A DNA stretch of 15,459 bases from Granulicella sp. (GCA_003133205.1 PKWK01000073.1:1-15459), one strand, 5' to 3'; shown: positions 7,523 through 15,438, counted from the stretch's first letter. Notes: generated by a model not told the origin, from the letters alone. Numbers and translations: made by a program.

Positions 7523-9511
7523 ATGAAGAGGCATGTCAGGCGCGGTTGGCTGGGGCTGATTGCGCTTACCTGCGCAGGGCTGAACGGGATTGTTTGCGCG
7601 CAGGTGGCGACGCGGGCTGCTGCTTCGGCGGCGGTGATGCCGGCGGCTGCGCCGAGTGGGGCGAAGGTCTTTCCGCTGGCCGACGTGCGGCGGGGCCTGC
7701 ATGGGGTTGCGTACACGGTGTTCGAAGGGGTGACGCCGGAGCCGATGGAGGTGGAGATCCTCGGCGTGCTGAAGGACGCGATTGGGCCGGGGCAGGACAT
7801 GATCCTGGCGCGGCTTAAGGGCGAGAAGCCGGAGTACACGGGCGTGGTGGCCGGAATGAGCGGGAGCCCGGTGTACGTCGACGGGCGGCTGCTGGGCGCG
7901 CTGAGCTACCGGATTGGGCAGTTTTCGAAAGAGCCGATCTGCGGGATTACGCCGATCGAACAGATGTTCGAGGTGCGGGATGGGCAGCCGACGGGTAAGA
8001 TGCGCGTGGCTTCGGCGGGTGGGGATGGGCAGGAGGAAGGGCAAGTACAGAAGCAGATTCCCTTCGGGAATGACAAACAAATTGCTCCCTTCAGGAATGA
8101 CAACCAAGGACGGGCGGTTTCGGCTGGCGGCGAGGTGCAGCCGATTGAGACGGCGCTGGTGTTTGGCGGGTTCTCGCAAGAGGCTGTGGGGCGGTTTGGA
8201 GATAAGTTTCGCGCGCTGGGAATGACTCCTGTCGCTGGACTGGGCGGGGCGGCCGCGGCGGGGACGAAGCAGCCGGAGCCGCTGGTTCCGGGTTCGGCGG
8301 TGAGCGCGGTGCTGGTACGCGGGGATCTTTCGATCTCGGGGACGTGCACGGTGACGTACGTCGACCCGACGCAACTGCTGGCGTGTGGGCATCCGATTAC
8401 GCAGTTCGGGCCGGTGTCGATGCCGATGACCAAGGCGGAGGTGGTGGCGACGCTGGCGAGTCCGCTGAACGCGTTCAAGATCATCAACACGACGGAGACG
8501 GTAGGGTCGTTTACAGAGGACCGTGCGTCGGCGATTCTGGGACGGTTTGGGATGACGGCGCGGATGATTCCCGTGTCGGTGGATGTGGTTCCGGCTGGTG
8601 GAGCGGGTGCGGTCTCTTCGGTGAGGCAGGTTTCCGCGCAGGTGGGAGGCCGAGGAACGCAACTGCAGGCGCCCGAGAATGGACGACTGCCCGAGATGAA
8701 GGGCGGGATGCACTTTGAGGTGCTGGACAACCGGGAGTTGACGCCGGCGGCGATGCTGGTTTCGGTGTATCAGAGCCTGTCGGGCACGAATGGCGCAGCG
8801 GCAGAGATGAGCTACCGGATGGATGGCGAGTTGACACTGAAGGGCATGCCGCCGGTGCATTTGCAGGGGATGATGTCTCCGAGCGAGTCGAATTCGGGGG
8901 CGATCAGCGCGGCGCTGTATGTGAATGACCGGTTTAGCCGCCTGTATAGCAATGCAGTGGAGCAGCCCGAGGTGACGGGGCTGCGCTTGAAGATGGAGGC
9001 GATCCCGGAGCGGCGGTCTGCGGTTCTGGAGGGCGCGAGGCTGGGCCGAACCCAGGTGCGAGCCGGGGAGACGCTGGAAGTGGAGGCGACGCTGCATCCG
9101 TACCAGGCTGAGGCTCGGGTGTTGCGCCTGAAGGTGAAGCTGCCGGATAGCCTGATGCCCGGTCCGCTGCGGATTGTGGTGAGCGACGGGGCGACGCTGG
9201 ACCGGCTGACGACGCCGGCTATAGCGGGGCTGGGAGGGCAGCATCCCATGGCGCTGGCCGATGCGGTGGCGCAGATGAACCGGTTGCATGCGAACGACCG
9301 TATCTACGTGACGCTGCTGGACCACGCGGCGCAGGCGGAGTTGGATTCGCAGGCACTGCCGGGAGTGCCGCTATCGATGGCAAACGTGCTGGAACCTCTG
9401 AAGGCGGCGCAGAAGATGCAGTTGATGGGCGAGAGCGTGGTGGAGGCGGGGTCGCTGCAGACAGATTATGCGGTTTCCGGCGCGCAGGTGCTTACACTGG
9501 ACGTTCGCTAG
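7523..9511 (+). CDS. Secreted S55 (SpoIVB-like) peptidase-domain protein
   Basis: This 662-residue protein has a signal peptide (MKRHVRRGWLGLIALTCAGL..., cleavage near VCAQ, about 26). ATG 7523 is chosen over GTG 7511 because AGGTGA lies 8 nt upstream. About residues 45-150 carry VEILGVLKDAIGPGQDMILARL and GVVAGMSGSPVYVDGRLLGA. GMSGSP is the catalytic-serine motif of SpoIVB peptidase S55 (S113). Then comes a Gln/Asn-rich linker (about 161-205) containing an in-frame DNA repeat. A second part (about 270-320) has GTCTVTYVDPTQLLACGHPIT, the histidine motif of the family (H290). SpoIVB has the His part first and the Ser part last; here the order is reversed. The aspartate found 15 residues before the serine in SpoIVB is not evident. 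The rest (about 330-662) is an unassigned beta-rich exported region. The substrate is unknown; location is periplasm or outside. Confidence 0.82.
   Translation: MKRHVRRGWLGLIALTCAGLNGIVCAQVATRAAASAAVMPAAAPSGAKVFPLADVRRGLHGVAYTVFEGVTPEPMEVEILGVLKDAIGPGQDMILARLKGEKPEYTGVVAGMSGSPVYVDGRLLGALSYRIGQFSKEPICGITPIEQMFEVRDGQPTGKMRVASAGGDGQEEGQVQKQIPFGNDKQIAPFRNDNQGRAVSAGGEVQPIETALVFGGFSQEAVGRFGDKFRALGMTPVAGLGGAAAAGTKQPEPLVPGSAVSAVLVRGDLSISGTCTVTYVDPTQLLACGHPITQFGPVSMPMTKAEVVATLASPLNAFKIINTTETVGSFTEDRASAILGRFGMTARMIPVSVDVVPAGGAGAVSSVRQVSAQVGGRGTQLQAPENGRLPEMKGGMHFEVLDNRELTPAAMLVSVYQSLSGTNGAAAEMSYRMDGELTLKGMPPVHLQGMMSPSESNSGAISAALYVNDRFSRLYSNAVEQPEVTGLRLKMEAIPERRSAVLEGARLGRTQVRAGETLEVEATLHPYQAEARVLRLKVKLPDSLMPGPLRIVVSDGATLDRLTTPAIAGLGGQHPMALADAVAQMNRLHANDRIYVTLLDHAAQAELDSQALPGVPLSMANVLEPLKAAQKMQLMGESVVEAGSLQTDYAVSGAQVLTLDVR
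8059..8107. repeat. Intragenic tandem repeat, two 22-bp units with hairpin core
   Basis: The 22-bp blocks 8059-8080 and 8086-8107 differ at 2 positions; the shared core is TCCCTTCNGGAATGACAA. The first contains TTCCC-TTC-GGGAA, a small palindrome. They lie in frame within the linker of the S55 protein, coding IPFGNDKQ and APFRNDNQ. They look like a dispersed element inserted into the gene. Confidence 0.72.
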
Positions 9512-9593
9512 GGACATTCGCTAGATTGCACAGGGGATATTTCTCCGCTGTTGTAGCATCAGATGGTGCGCGTGCGCGCAAAGGTTTCGCAAG

Positions 9594-10628
9594 ATGAGAG
9601 AGACGAAGACACAAATGGATGCGGTTGAGATACATGGACTGGCTGTGCATGCGGCCGGCGCGCAGTTGGTTGCGTACAAATACGACCCAGGTGAGTTGAA
9701 GGCGAACGAAGTTGAGGTAAGGATTTCGCATTGCGGGGTGTGCCACTCGGACATTCACCTGATCGACAATGACTGGGGATTCAGCAAGTATCCGTTCATT
9801 CCGGGCCATGAGATTGTGGGGACGGTGTCGGCGGTAGGCAGTGCTGTGCGCGACCGCAAGGTTGGCGAGCGCGTGGGGATTGGATGGCAGGCGGATAGCT
9901 GCGGGATCTGCGAGTGGTGCAGGCAGGGAGACGAACACCTGTGCGCGAGTGCGCAGCCGACGTGCGTGGGACGGAATGGCGGATATGCGGACGCGGTGCG
10001 GGTGAACTCGCGGTTTGCGATCCCGGTGCCGGAGGCTTTGGAGAGCGAAAACGTGGCGCCGCTGCTGTGCGCGGGGATCACAGTGTACTCGCCAATGCGG
10101 AACTATGGAGTGCGGCCATCGTCGCGCGTGGGCGTGGTGGGAATTGGCGGATTGGGACACATTGGATTGCAGTTCGCAAAGGCGTTCGGTGCAGAGGTGA
10201 CGGCGCTTTCGACCTCGAAGGACAAGGAGGAAGAGGCGCTGAAGATGGGTGCGGACCACTTCGTAAACACACGGGATATGGAAGCGCTGAAGAAGGTCGC
10301 GGGATCGTTCGATTTTCTGCTGTCCACGGTGAGCGCAGATCAGGATTGGCAGGCGTTTGTGAACACCCTTCGGCCAAAGGGAGTGATGTGCGTAGTGGGT
10401 GTGCCGCCATCGCCGATCTCGATCCAGGCGTTTCCGCTGATCGGCGGGCAGAGAGCGATTTCGGGCAGCAATACGGGGAGTCCGCGGGATTTGCATGAGA
10501 TGCTGGATGTCGCCGCGCGGCATGGGGTGAAGGCAATTACGGAACGCTTCCCGATGGCCAAGGCGAATGAAGCGATTGCGAAGGTGAAGAAGAGCAAGGT
10601 GCGGTATCGGGCTGTGCTGGCCAACTGA
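9594..10628 (+). CDS. Zinc-dependent NADP-type alcohol dehydrogenase (cinnamyl/YahK-like)
   Basis: This 344-residue protein is a full-length medium-chain dehydrogenase/reductase. Catalytic zinc ligands are C47 (HCGVCHSD), H72-E73 (PGHEIVG) and C159 (LLCAGITVY). The structural zinc is held by C103, C106, C109 and C117 (CGICEWCRQGDEHLC). The Rossmann fold carries VVGIGGLGHIGLQFAKAFG (181-199). The segment after the second beta strand reads STSKDK (206-211), with Ser/Thr instead of an acidic residue, which in this family favours NADP(H). Closest in kind to cinnamyl-alcohol-type reductases such as YahK, which reduce a broad range of aldehydes; the real substrate is unknown. The start is ATG 9594 with AAAGG about 10 nt upstream; ATG 9615 (MDAVEIHGL) is a good alternative. 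It stands alone, with its own terminator at 10651-10684. Confidence 0.92.
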   Translation: MRETKTQMDAVEIHGLAVHAAGAQLVAYKYDPGELKANEVEVRISHCGVCHSDIHLIDNDWGFSKYPFIPGHEIVGTVSAVGSAVRDRKVGERVGIGWQADSCGICEWCRQGDEHLCASAQPTCVGRNGGYADAVRVNSRFAIPVPEALESENVAPLLCAGITVYSPMRNYGVRPSSRVGVVGIGGLGHIGLQFAKAFGAEVTALSTSKDKEEEALKMGADHFVNTRDMEALKKVAGSFDFLLSTVSADQDWQAFVNTLRPKGVMCVVGVPPSPISIQAFPLIGGQRAISGSNTGSPRDLHEMLDVAARHGVKAITERFPMAKANEAIAKVKKSKVRYRAVLAN

Positions 10629-10650
10629 GGCAGCGATCGGCGATGAGTTT

Positions 10651-10684
10651 GAGGGGCGGGGCTTTGGCTCCGCCTCTTTCTTTG
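10651..10684 (+). terminator. Rho-independent terminator after alcohol dehydrogenase
   Basis: The arms AGGGGCGGGGC (10652-10662) and GCTCCGCCTCT (10667-10677) pair over 11 bp with two G-U pairs around a TTTG loop and are followed by TTCTTT. It lies 23 bp past the dehydrogenase stop and 28 bp before the next gene, so it separates the two transcription units. Confidence 0.75.
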
Positions 10685-10711
10685 TGAAGCGGTTAGACTT
10701 TGGGGAGGATG

Positions 10712-12982
10712 ATGCGACTTCGTTTTCTACTGCTGGTTGTGGTCGGTGGGCTGGTTCTATGCGGGGCCGGCGCGGTAAGCGCCAGGGCGCAGGGGACTAA
10801 GCTGTGGACGGTCTCGCGCTACGACGAGATGGAGCACGGGACGACGGATGGTGTGGCGATCCGCAGCGATGGCCAGATCGAGGCTGGGCCGGCTACTTCC
10901 CTGCTCTATCAGACGGGCGGGAATTATGTGTGGTCAGTGGCGGCGGACGCGGCCGGGAACGCGTATGTGGGCATGGGTGGGACCGCGGCCGGTGGAGCGG
11001 TCGTGATGCGGGTTACGCCTGACGGCAACGCGACGAAGGTCTTCGAGGGTAAAGAACTTGGGGTGCAGGCGCTGGAGTTGGGTGCGGATGGACACGTGTA
11101 TGCGGCGACCTCGCCCGATGGGAAGGTGTATCGCCTGGGAGCGACGCCGGGCGATGCGGCGGTGGTGTTCGATTCGGCGGTGACGGCGGAGAAGCCGAAG
11201 TATCTTTGGGATGTGGTTCAGGCTGCGGCAGCGCCGGGCAAGGGTGGAGATATTTATGTTGCAGCAGGGGCGCCGGCCGTGGTGTATCGCGTGCCCGCAG
11301 GTGGAGGCAAGGCTGAAGTCGCGTTCAAGACGGTCGACCAGCACATCCGGTGTCTGCTGATGGGGCCGGATGGGACGCTGTGGGCGGGGAGCGACGGCAG
11401 CGGGGCGGTCTACAAGTTCAATACACGCGTGGCGGGGGCGAAGCCATTTGCGGCATACGCTGCGGCGAAGCGGGAGATTACGTCGCTGGCGATGGACCCG
11501 GCGGGGAATGTGTTTGCAGCGGGCGTCGGGACGAGGCAGGCGGCGGGTACGCCCAGCCCGGGGCTTCCACCTTTGCCGGTGACCGGAGCGGTGGGAGTGA
11601 CGATTACGTTTTCGCAGCCGGGGTCGGCGAACGCGGCGACGGCGAACACGCTGATTCCGGAGGGGTCAGAGATCTACCGGATTGCGGCGGACGGGAGTCC
11701 TGAGAAGCTGGTGTCGCTGAAGGAAGACGTGGTGTATGCGCTGGCGTTTCACGGTGGGCATCTTCTGGCGGCGACAGGAAATCGCGGGCGCGTGTATCGC
11801 GTGGATGCGGCGGTGCCGGGGCTGTACACCGATGTGACGCACCTGGAGGCGGCGCAGGGGATGGCGTTCGCGGCGGGGGCAGGCGCGTCGGGCGGGCTGC
11901 TGATCGCTACGAGCAATAGCGGCAAGGTGTATCGCCTGGAGGACAGGGTAGCGGCGAACGCGACGTTTACCAGCGAGGTGTTCGATGCGCAGGCGTTCTC
12001 GCAGTGGGGACGGGTGGAGTTGAGTCCACAGGCTGCGGGCGCGGGGTTCGACCTGTTTGTGCGGAGCGGGAATGTGGAGAGCCCGCTGATGGGGTGGAGT
12101 GAGTGGGCGCCGGTCGGGAAGCAGGGCGAGGTGACGGTGCCGGGCGGACGGTTTGTGCAATGGAAGGCAGTGTTGCGGGCAGGAGCGAATGTTGAGTCGG
12201 TGGCGCTGAACTATTTGCAGAAGAACCTGGCGCCGGTGGTGGACGAGGTGGTGGTGCAGCCTGGGGCGAGGGTCGCGGCGACTCCGGCCCAGCCGCAGAA
12301 TGCGACGGTACAGGTGAGCTTTCCGGCTGCTGCGGGGACGAATGCGCAGGCGTTTGTGCCGGACGCGAATGCGCAACCGCTGATGGCGCAGAAAGACAAG
12401 TCTGCGGTGACAGTGCGGTGGGCGGCGCATGACGAGAATGGCGACGACCTGATGTTCGCGGTGTGGTATCGCGGGGTGGGCGAACGGAACTGGCGTCTGC
12501 TGAAGGACAAGATCAGCGAGAAATTCTTGAGCTTCGATTCGTCGCTGCTGCCGGATGGGCGGTACGAGGTAAAGGTGGTGGCAAGCGACGCTCCTGTGCA
12601 TACGGACGCGGAGACGTTGACGGGCGAGCGAACGAGCGGGGAGTTTGTGGTGGATACGACTCCGCCGGTGCCGGGCGTGTTGAGCGCAACGATGGTTCCG
12701 GGTGCGGCGGGTGCTCCTGCGAAGATTCATGCGACGTTTAGCGCGAAGGATGCGACTTCGCCGATCGAGCATGCGGAGTACTCGGTGGACGCCGGGCCGT
12801 GGCAGTATCTGGACCCGGTGGGGCGGGTGTCGGATTCGCTGGAGGAGCGGTATGACTTTACGGCGGCGGTGCCTACGGGAGATACAACGAATCCGGTTAC
12901 AGATGTGCGGGAGCACGTGATCGCGGTGCGGGTGTATGACCGGTATGACAACGTGGTGGCAGTGAAGACCGTGGTGCGGTAG
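10712..12982 (+). CDS. Secreted beta-propeller protein with C-terminal Ig/FN3-like domains
   Basis: The protein is 756 residues. The start ATG 10712 is preferred over ATG 10709 because GGGGAGG (10702-10708) abuts the latter. A signal peptide (MRLRFLLLVVVGGLVL..., cleavage near ARAQ, 26-27) leads into a beta-propeller (about 30-415). Repeated blade motifs of the form GxVYRx occur near 137 (GKVYRLG), 190 (AVVYRVP), 232 (GAVYKFN), 320 (SEIYRIA), 360 (GRVYRVD) and 405 (GKVYRLE), often with DGxxYAA. This is followed by a beta-sandwich (about 420-505), an Ala/Pro-rich linker and an FN3-like domain (about 560-650, VTVRWAAHDENGDDL...DGRYEVKVVASD). A final Ig-like domain covers about 652-756. No catalytic residues are apparent, so a binding or scaffold role outside the cytoplasm is likely. 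The permease starts at the base right after its stop codon, so the two are co-translated. Confidence 0.8.
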   Translation: MRLRFLLLVVVGGLVLCGAGAVSARAQGTKLWTVSRYDEMEHGTTDGVAIRSDGQIEAGPATSLLYQTGGNYVWSVAADAAGNAYVGMGGTAAGGAVVMRVTPDGNATKVFEGKELGVQALELGADGHVYAATSPDGKVYRLGATPGDAAVVFDSAVTAEKPKYLWDVVQAAAAPGKGGDIYVAAGAPAVVYRVPAGGGKAEVAFKTVDQHIRCLLMGPDGTLWAGSDGSGAVYKFNTRVAGAKPFAAYAAAKREITSLAMDPAGNVFAAGVGTRQAAGTPSPGLPPLPVTGAVGVTITFSQPGSANAATANTLIPEGSEIYRIAADGSPEKLVSLKEDVVYALAFHGGHLLAATGNRGRVYRVDAAVPGLYTDVTHLEAAQGMAFAAGAGASGGLLIATSNSGKVYRLEDRVAANATFTSEVFDAQAFSQWGRVELSPQAAGAGFDLFVRSGNVESPLMGWSEWAPVGKQGEVTVPGGRFVQWKAVLRAGANVESVALNYLQKNLAPVVDEVVVQPGARVAATPAQPQNATVQVSFPAAAGTNAQAFVPDANAQPLMAQKDKSAVTVRWAAHDENGDDLMFAVWYRGVGERNWRLLKDKISEKFLSFDSSLLPDGRYEVKVVASDAPVHTDAETLTGERTSGEFVVDTTPPVPGVLSATMVPGAAGAPAKIHATFSAKDATSPIEHAEYSVDAGPWQYLDPVGRVSDSLEERYDFTAAVPTGDTTNPVTDVREHVIAVRVYDRYDNVVAVKTVVR

Positions 12983-14287
12983 ATGCGATTTGAGTTGTTT
13001 ATTGCGGCGCGGTATCTGCGGGCGAAGCGGCGGCAGGCGGTGGTGGGCGTGATCACGGCTATCTCTGTGATTGGCGTGGCTGCGGGGGTGGCTTCGCTGA
13101 TTATTGCGCTGGCGATTACGAATGGGATGCGGCGGGATTTGCAGGAGCGGCTGGTGGGATCGACCGCGCATGTGATGCTGATGCGTGTATCGGCGGATGG
13201 GATGAGGGACTGGAGGCCGCTGCTGGAGCGGCTGCGGGCACTGCCCCATGTGACAGCGGCGGCTCCGGCGCTGTATGAGGAGGTGCTGATTTCGCGGGGG
13301 GCAAAGAGCGCGGGGGCGTTGGTCGATGGGATTGTTCCGGCGGACCAGCGGACGGTTTCGGATTTGCTGCAGAGCGTGAAGAAGGGGTCGGCGAAGGATT
13401 TGGAGCCGGTGACGTTCCCGGAAACCCAGGTCTCAGAATCGAGACCTGGGGCACCCAGTTCGGTGACGGGACCCAGTTCTGTAGCGGCTCAGGCGGTGCC
13501 TCCGATTGTGATTGGGAAGGATTTGGCGGAGGCTATCGGGGCCGAGGTGGGGGATACGGTGCTGGTTACGAGTCCGCAGGGAGAATTGACGCCGCTGGGG
13601 CTGGTGCCGCGATATCAGCGTTACACGGTGACGGGGATATTCAACTCGGGGTTTTATCAGTACGACTCGAGCTATGCGTTTATTCGACTCGCGGATGCGC
13701 AGAGGCTATTCTCGGAGCCGGACTTGATCTCGGCGATCAGCTTCAAGGTCGACGATATGTATCAGGCAGCCGCCGTGGGGCGCGAGATTGAGCAGGCCGC
13801 TGGAAGCGGGTTCGAGACTACGAACTGGATGGAGCAGAACCGCGAGTTGTTTCGCGCGCTGCGGCTGGAGCAGATTGGGACGTTCATCGTGTTGGCACTG
13901 ATTGTGTGCGTTGCGGCGCTGAATATCCTGATCGCACTGACCATGATGGTGATGGAGAAGACGCGGGACATCGCGGTGCTGATGAGTTTCGGCGTGAGCG
14001 AGACCCAGGTGCGGCGAATCTTTCTGCTGCAGGGGTTGCTGATCTCAGTGATTGGGACAGTGCTGGGGCTGATCGTTGGGTATGCGCTGAGTTGGGTGGG
14101 CGGACACTACCGGTTTATTCAGCTTGATCCTTCGGTGTATTCGATCGACTATCTTCCGTTTGCGCCGCGCGTGATAGATGCGGTGATTGTGGCTGCGGTT
14201 TCGCTTGGTGTCAGCCTGATTGCTACGCTGTATCCGAGTAGCAGCGCGGCGAAGGTGCTGCCAGCGGAGGCTTTGCGGTATGAGTGA
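12983..14287 (+). CDS. LolC/LolE-type (FtsX-like) ABC transporter permease
   Basis: This 434-residue inner-membrane protein has the LolC/E architecture. Residues 4-15 (ELFIAARYLRAK) precede TM1 (about 20-46, VVGVITAISVIGVAAGV...). A large periplasmic domain follows (about 50-295). The FtsX domain has three helices, about 298-324, 345-372 and 397-417. The NGMRRDLQERLVGSTAHV segment after TM1 and VMEKTRDIAVLMSFGVS, a coupling helix after TM2, are diagnostic. Lol permeases extract lipoproteins from the inner membrane with the LolD ATPase and pass them to LolA. No LolD is adjacent in this window. The ATG at 12983 directly follows the propeller gene's TAG and has only a weak ribosome-binding site, so translational coupling is likely. 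Residues 147-170 are encoded by an inserted palindromic repeat (13425-13482). The last 8 nt overlap the next gene. Confidence 0.88.
   Translation: MRFELFIAARYLRAKRRQAVVGVITAISVIGVAAGVASLIIALAITNGMRRDLQERLVGSTAHVMLMRVSADGMRDWRPLLERLRALPHVTAAAPALYEEVLISRGAKSAGALVDGIVPADQRTVSDLLQSVKKGSAKDLEPVTFPETQVSESRPGAPSSVTGPSSVAAQAVPPIVIGKDLAEAIGAEVGDTVLVTSPQGELTPLGLVPRYQRYTVTGIFNSGFYQYDSSYAFIRLADAQRLFSEPDLISAISFKVDDMYQAAAVGREIEQAAGSGFETTNWMEQNRELFRALRLEQIGTFIVLALIVCVAALNILIALTMMVMEKTRDIAVLMSFGVSETQVRRIFLLQGLLISVIGTVLGLIVGYALSWVGGHYRFIQLDPSVYSIDYLPFAPRVIDAVIVAAVSLGVSLIATLYPSSSAAKVLPAEALRYE
13425..13482. repeat. Palindromic repeat inserted in frame in permease gene
   Basis: CCCAGGTCTC (13425-13434) and GAGACCTGGG (13441-13450) form a perfect 10-bp inverted repeat around AGAATC. 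Just after it ACCCAGTTCGGT (13453-13464) recurs as ACCCAGTTCTGT (13471-13482), a period of 18 bp. It encodes QVSESRPGAPSSVTGPSSVA within the periplasmic domain, a low-complexity stretch unlike Lol sequence. This looks like a dispersed repeat that left the frame open. Confidence 0.75.
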
Positions 14288-14918
14288 GTGGTTTCGCAAC
14301 GAGGACTGGTCTTCCGAGATCGAAGAACAGTTCTTTCGGAAACTTGGTCGCACGCGCACGCAGAAGGCCCAATATCTGCGTATCCAGGCTTCCTATCTGA
14401 GCGGACGGAAGCCTGAGATTGCGCTCTCGCTGCTAGGCCGTTATTTCGAACTGGGAGATCACTTCGGCGACGCCCAAGCATTCGTGGATCAAGCGCACGC
14501 TTTCGACGCGCTTGGCGATTCGGAGCAATCGGCCACTTCGTTTGAAAAGGCACTCTTGCGAGAAGAGGAGTTTCCAAACTCCCTAACCCAAGCGGGTTTT
14601 GAGTTCCCTCTCTTTGTAGCCATGCACAAAATGACAAGCCGATATGAACTTGCACGACAGGTGATTGAGAAATACCGCCCAAAGGCCGTCTTTCCGGTCA
14701 ACCTGTTTCAAAGCTTCGGCGCAAGTGCACTGATTGCTTTAGAGCTTGGCTCAAGACAAGAGGGCGCAGAATTTGCGCGGCGAGCACTTGCGGCGGCTGC
14801 AGCTCCCCGTTCTCCGTTCCCTCGTCATTCCGACATTGGGTTAGTAGGCAGCAAATATGATGATCTCAGAGCAAAGTTACAAGAACTCTGTCGTGAGACA
14901 CCAGGGCGTTCGAAATAG
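14280..14918 (+). CDS. TPR-like cytoplasmic protein, low GC, coupled to permease gene
   Basis: This 212-residue protein has no signal peptide or membrane segment. Helical pairs resemble tetratricopeptide repeats, most clearly about 64-97 (AQAFVDQAHAFDALGDSEQSATSFEKAL) and less so at 30-56 and 143-172. TPRs mediate protein binding; no partner is indicated. I recognise the MSEWFRNEDW start and the LLREEEFPN segment as features of a widespread uncharacterised TPR-like family (from memory). The start ATG 14280 overlaps the permease stop by 8 nt (TATGAGTGA), so translation should be coupled. The base composition is unlike its neighbours: 50% GC at 14581-14640 and 48% at 14701-14760, against 70% at 15001-15060 in the next gene. 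This suggests separate acquisition or different selection. Confidence 0.68.
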   Translation: MSEWFRNEDWSSEIEEQFFRKLGRTRTQKAQYLRIQASYLSGRKPEIALSLLGRYFELGDHFGDAQAFVDQAHAFDALGDSEQSATSFEKALLREEEFPNSLTQAGFEFPLFVAMHKMTSRYELARQVIEKYRPKAVFPVNLFQSFGASALIALELGSRQEGAEFARRALAAAAAPRSPFPRHSDIGLVGSKYDDLRAKLQELCRETPGRSK

Positions 14919-14967
14919 TGGCTCGCGAAGAGCGGCGCAACACCTCATCTAGATTTGGAGACGGTCG

Positions 14968-15432
14968 ATGGCGGCGAGATTGAGTTATGCGAAGTTGGCG
15001 CCGGAGGGGTTGGCGCGGATGGCGGCGCTGGGGCATTACCTGAATACGGAGACGGGGCTGGAGACGGCGCTGCTGGAGATGGTGCGGCTGCGGGCTTCGT
15101 TGATGAATGGGTGTGAGTACTGCATCCATCTGCATTCAACCGAGCTGCGGAAGATGCATGAGCCGGAGGAGCGGATTACGGGCGTCGCTGAGTGGCGCGG
15201 GTCGAGTGCGTATACGCAGCGGGAGCGGGCGGCGTTTGCGTGGACGGAGGCGGTGACGAATATTCAGGATGGGCACGCTCCGGATGCGGTGTATGCGCAG
15301 GTGCGGGAGCATTTCAGCGAGGTGGAGACGGTGAATCTGACGCTGACGATTACGACGATCAATGCGTGGAACCGGTTGGCGATTTCGTTGGGGGACTATC
15401 CGGGGCATGCGGGCGGGGCGGTGGCGAGTTGA
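14968..15432 (+). CDS. Carboxymuconolactone decarboxylase family / AhpD-like protein
   Basis: This 154-residue protein has the AhpD-type signature CxxCxxxH: C49-E-Y-C52-I-H-L-H56. In AhpD the CxxC pair is redox-active and supports alkyl hydroperoxide reduction; related CMD proteins lacking it act as decarboxylases. The conserved CxxC makes a peroxidase or disulfide-oxidoreductase role more likely here. The protein has the usual all-helical pattern, with LETALLEMVRLRASLMNGCEYC before the motif and TQRERAAFAWTEAVTNI and VNLTLTITTINAWNRLAI after it, as in the single-domain family of about 150 residues. No signal peptide is seen, so it is cytoplasmic. The start ATG 14968 has GGAG about 8 nt upstream. 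It follows the TPR-like gene by 49 bp. A dispersed repeat begins just after its stop. Confidence 0.9.
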   Translation: MAARLSYAKLAPEGLARMAALGHYLNTETGLETALLEMVRLRASLMNGCEYCIHLHSTELRKMHEPEERITGVAEWRGSSAYTQRERAAFAWTEAVTNIQDGHAPDAVYAQVREHFSEVETVNLTLTITTINAWNRLAISLGDYPGHAGGAVAS

Positions 15433-15438
15433 GCGAAG

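Noticed and set aside
7301..9325. 674-codon open frame on the minus strand opposite the S55 peptidase gene
   Set aside because: The translation is dominated by Arg, His, Pro and Gln with no domain or signal, as expected from the antisense of a GC-rich gene. The plus-strand gene has clear motifs and a ribosome-binding site.
9526..9593. Possible sigma-70 promoter for the alcohol dehydrogenase (TTGCAC, 17 bp, TGTTGT)
   Set aside because: Both boxes match only 3 of 6 consensus positions, too weak to call.
11666..13249. 527-codon open frame on the minus strand opposite the propeller and permease genes
   Set aside because: It is Arg/His-rich antisense composition, crosses two real genes and has no recognisable domain.
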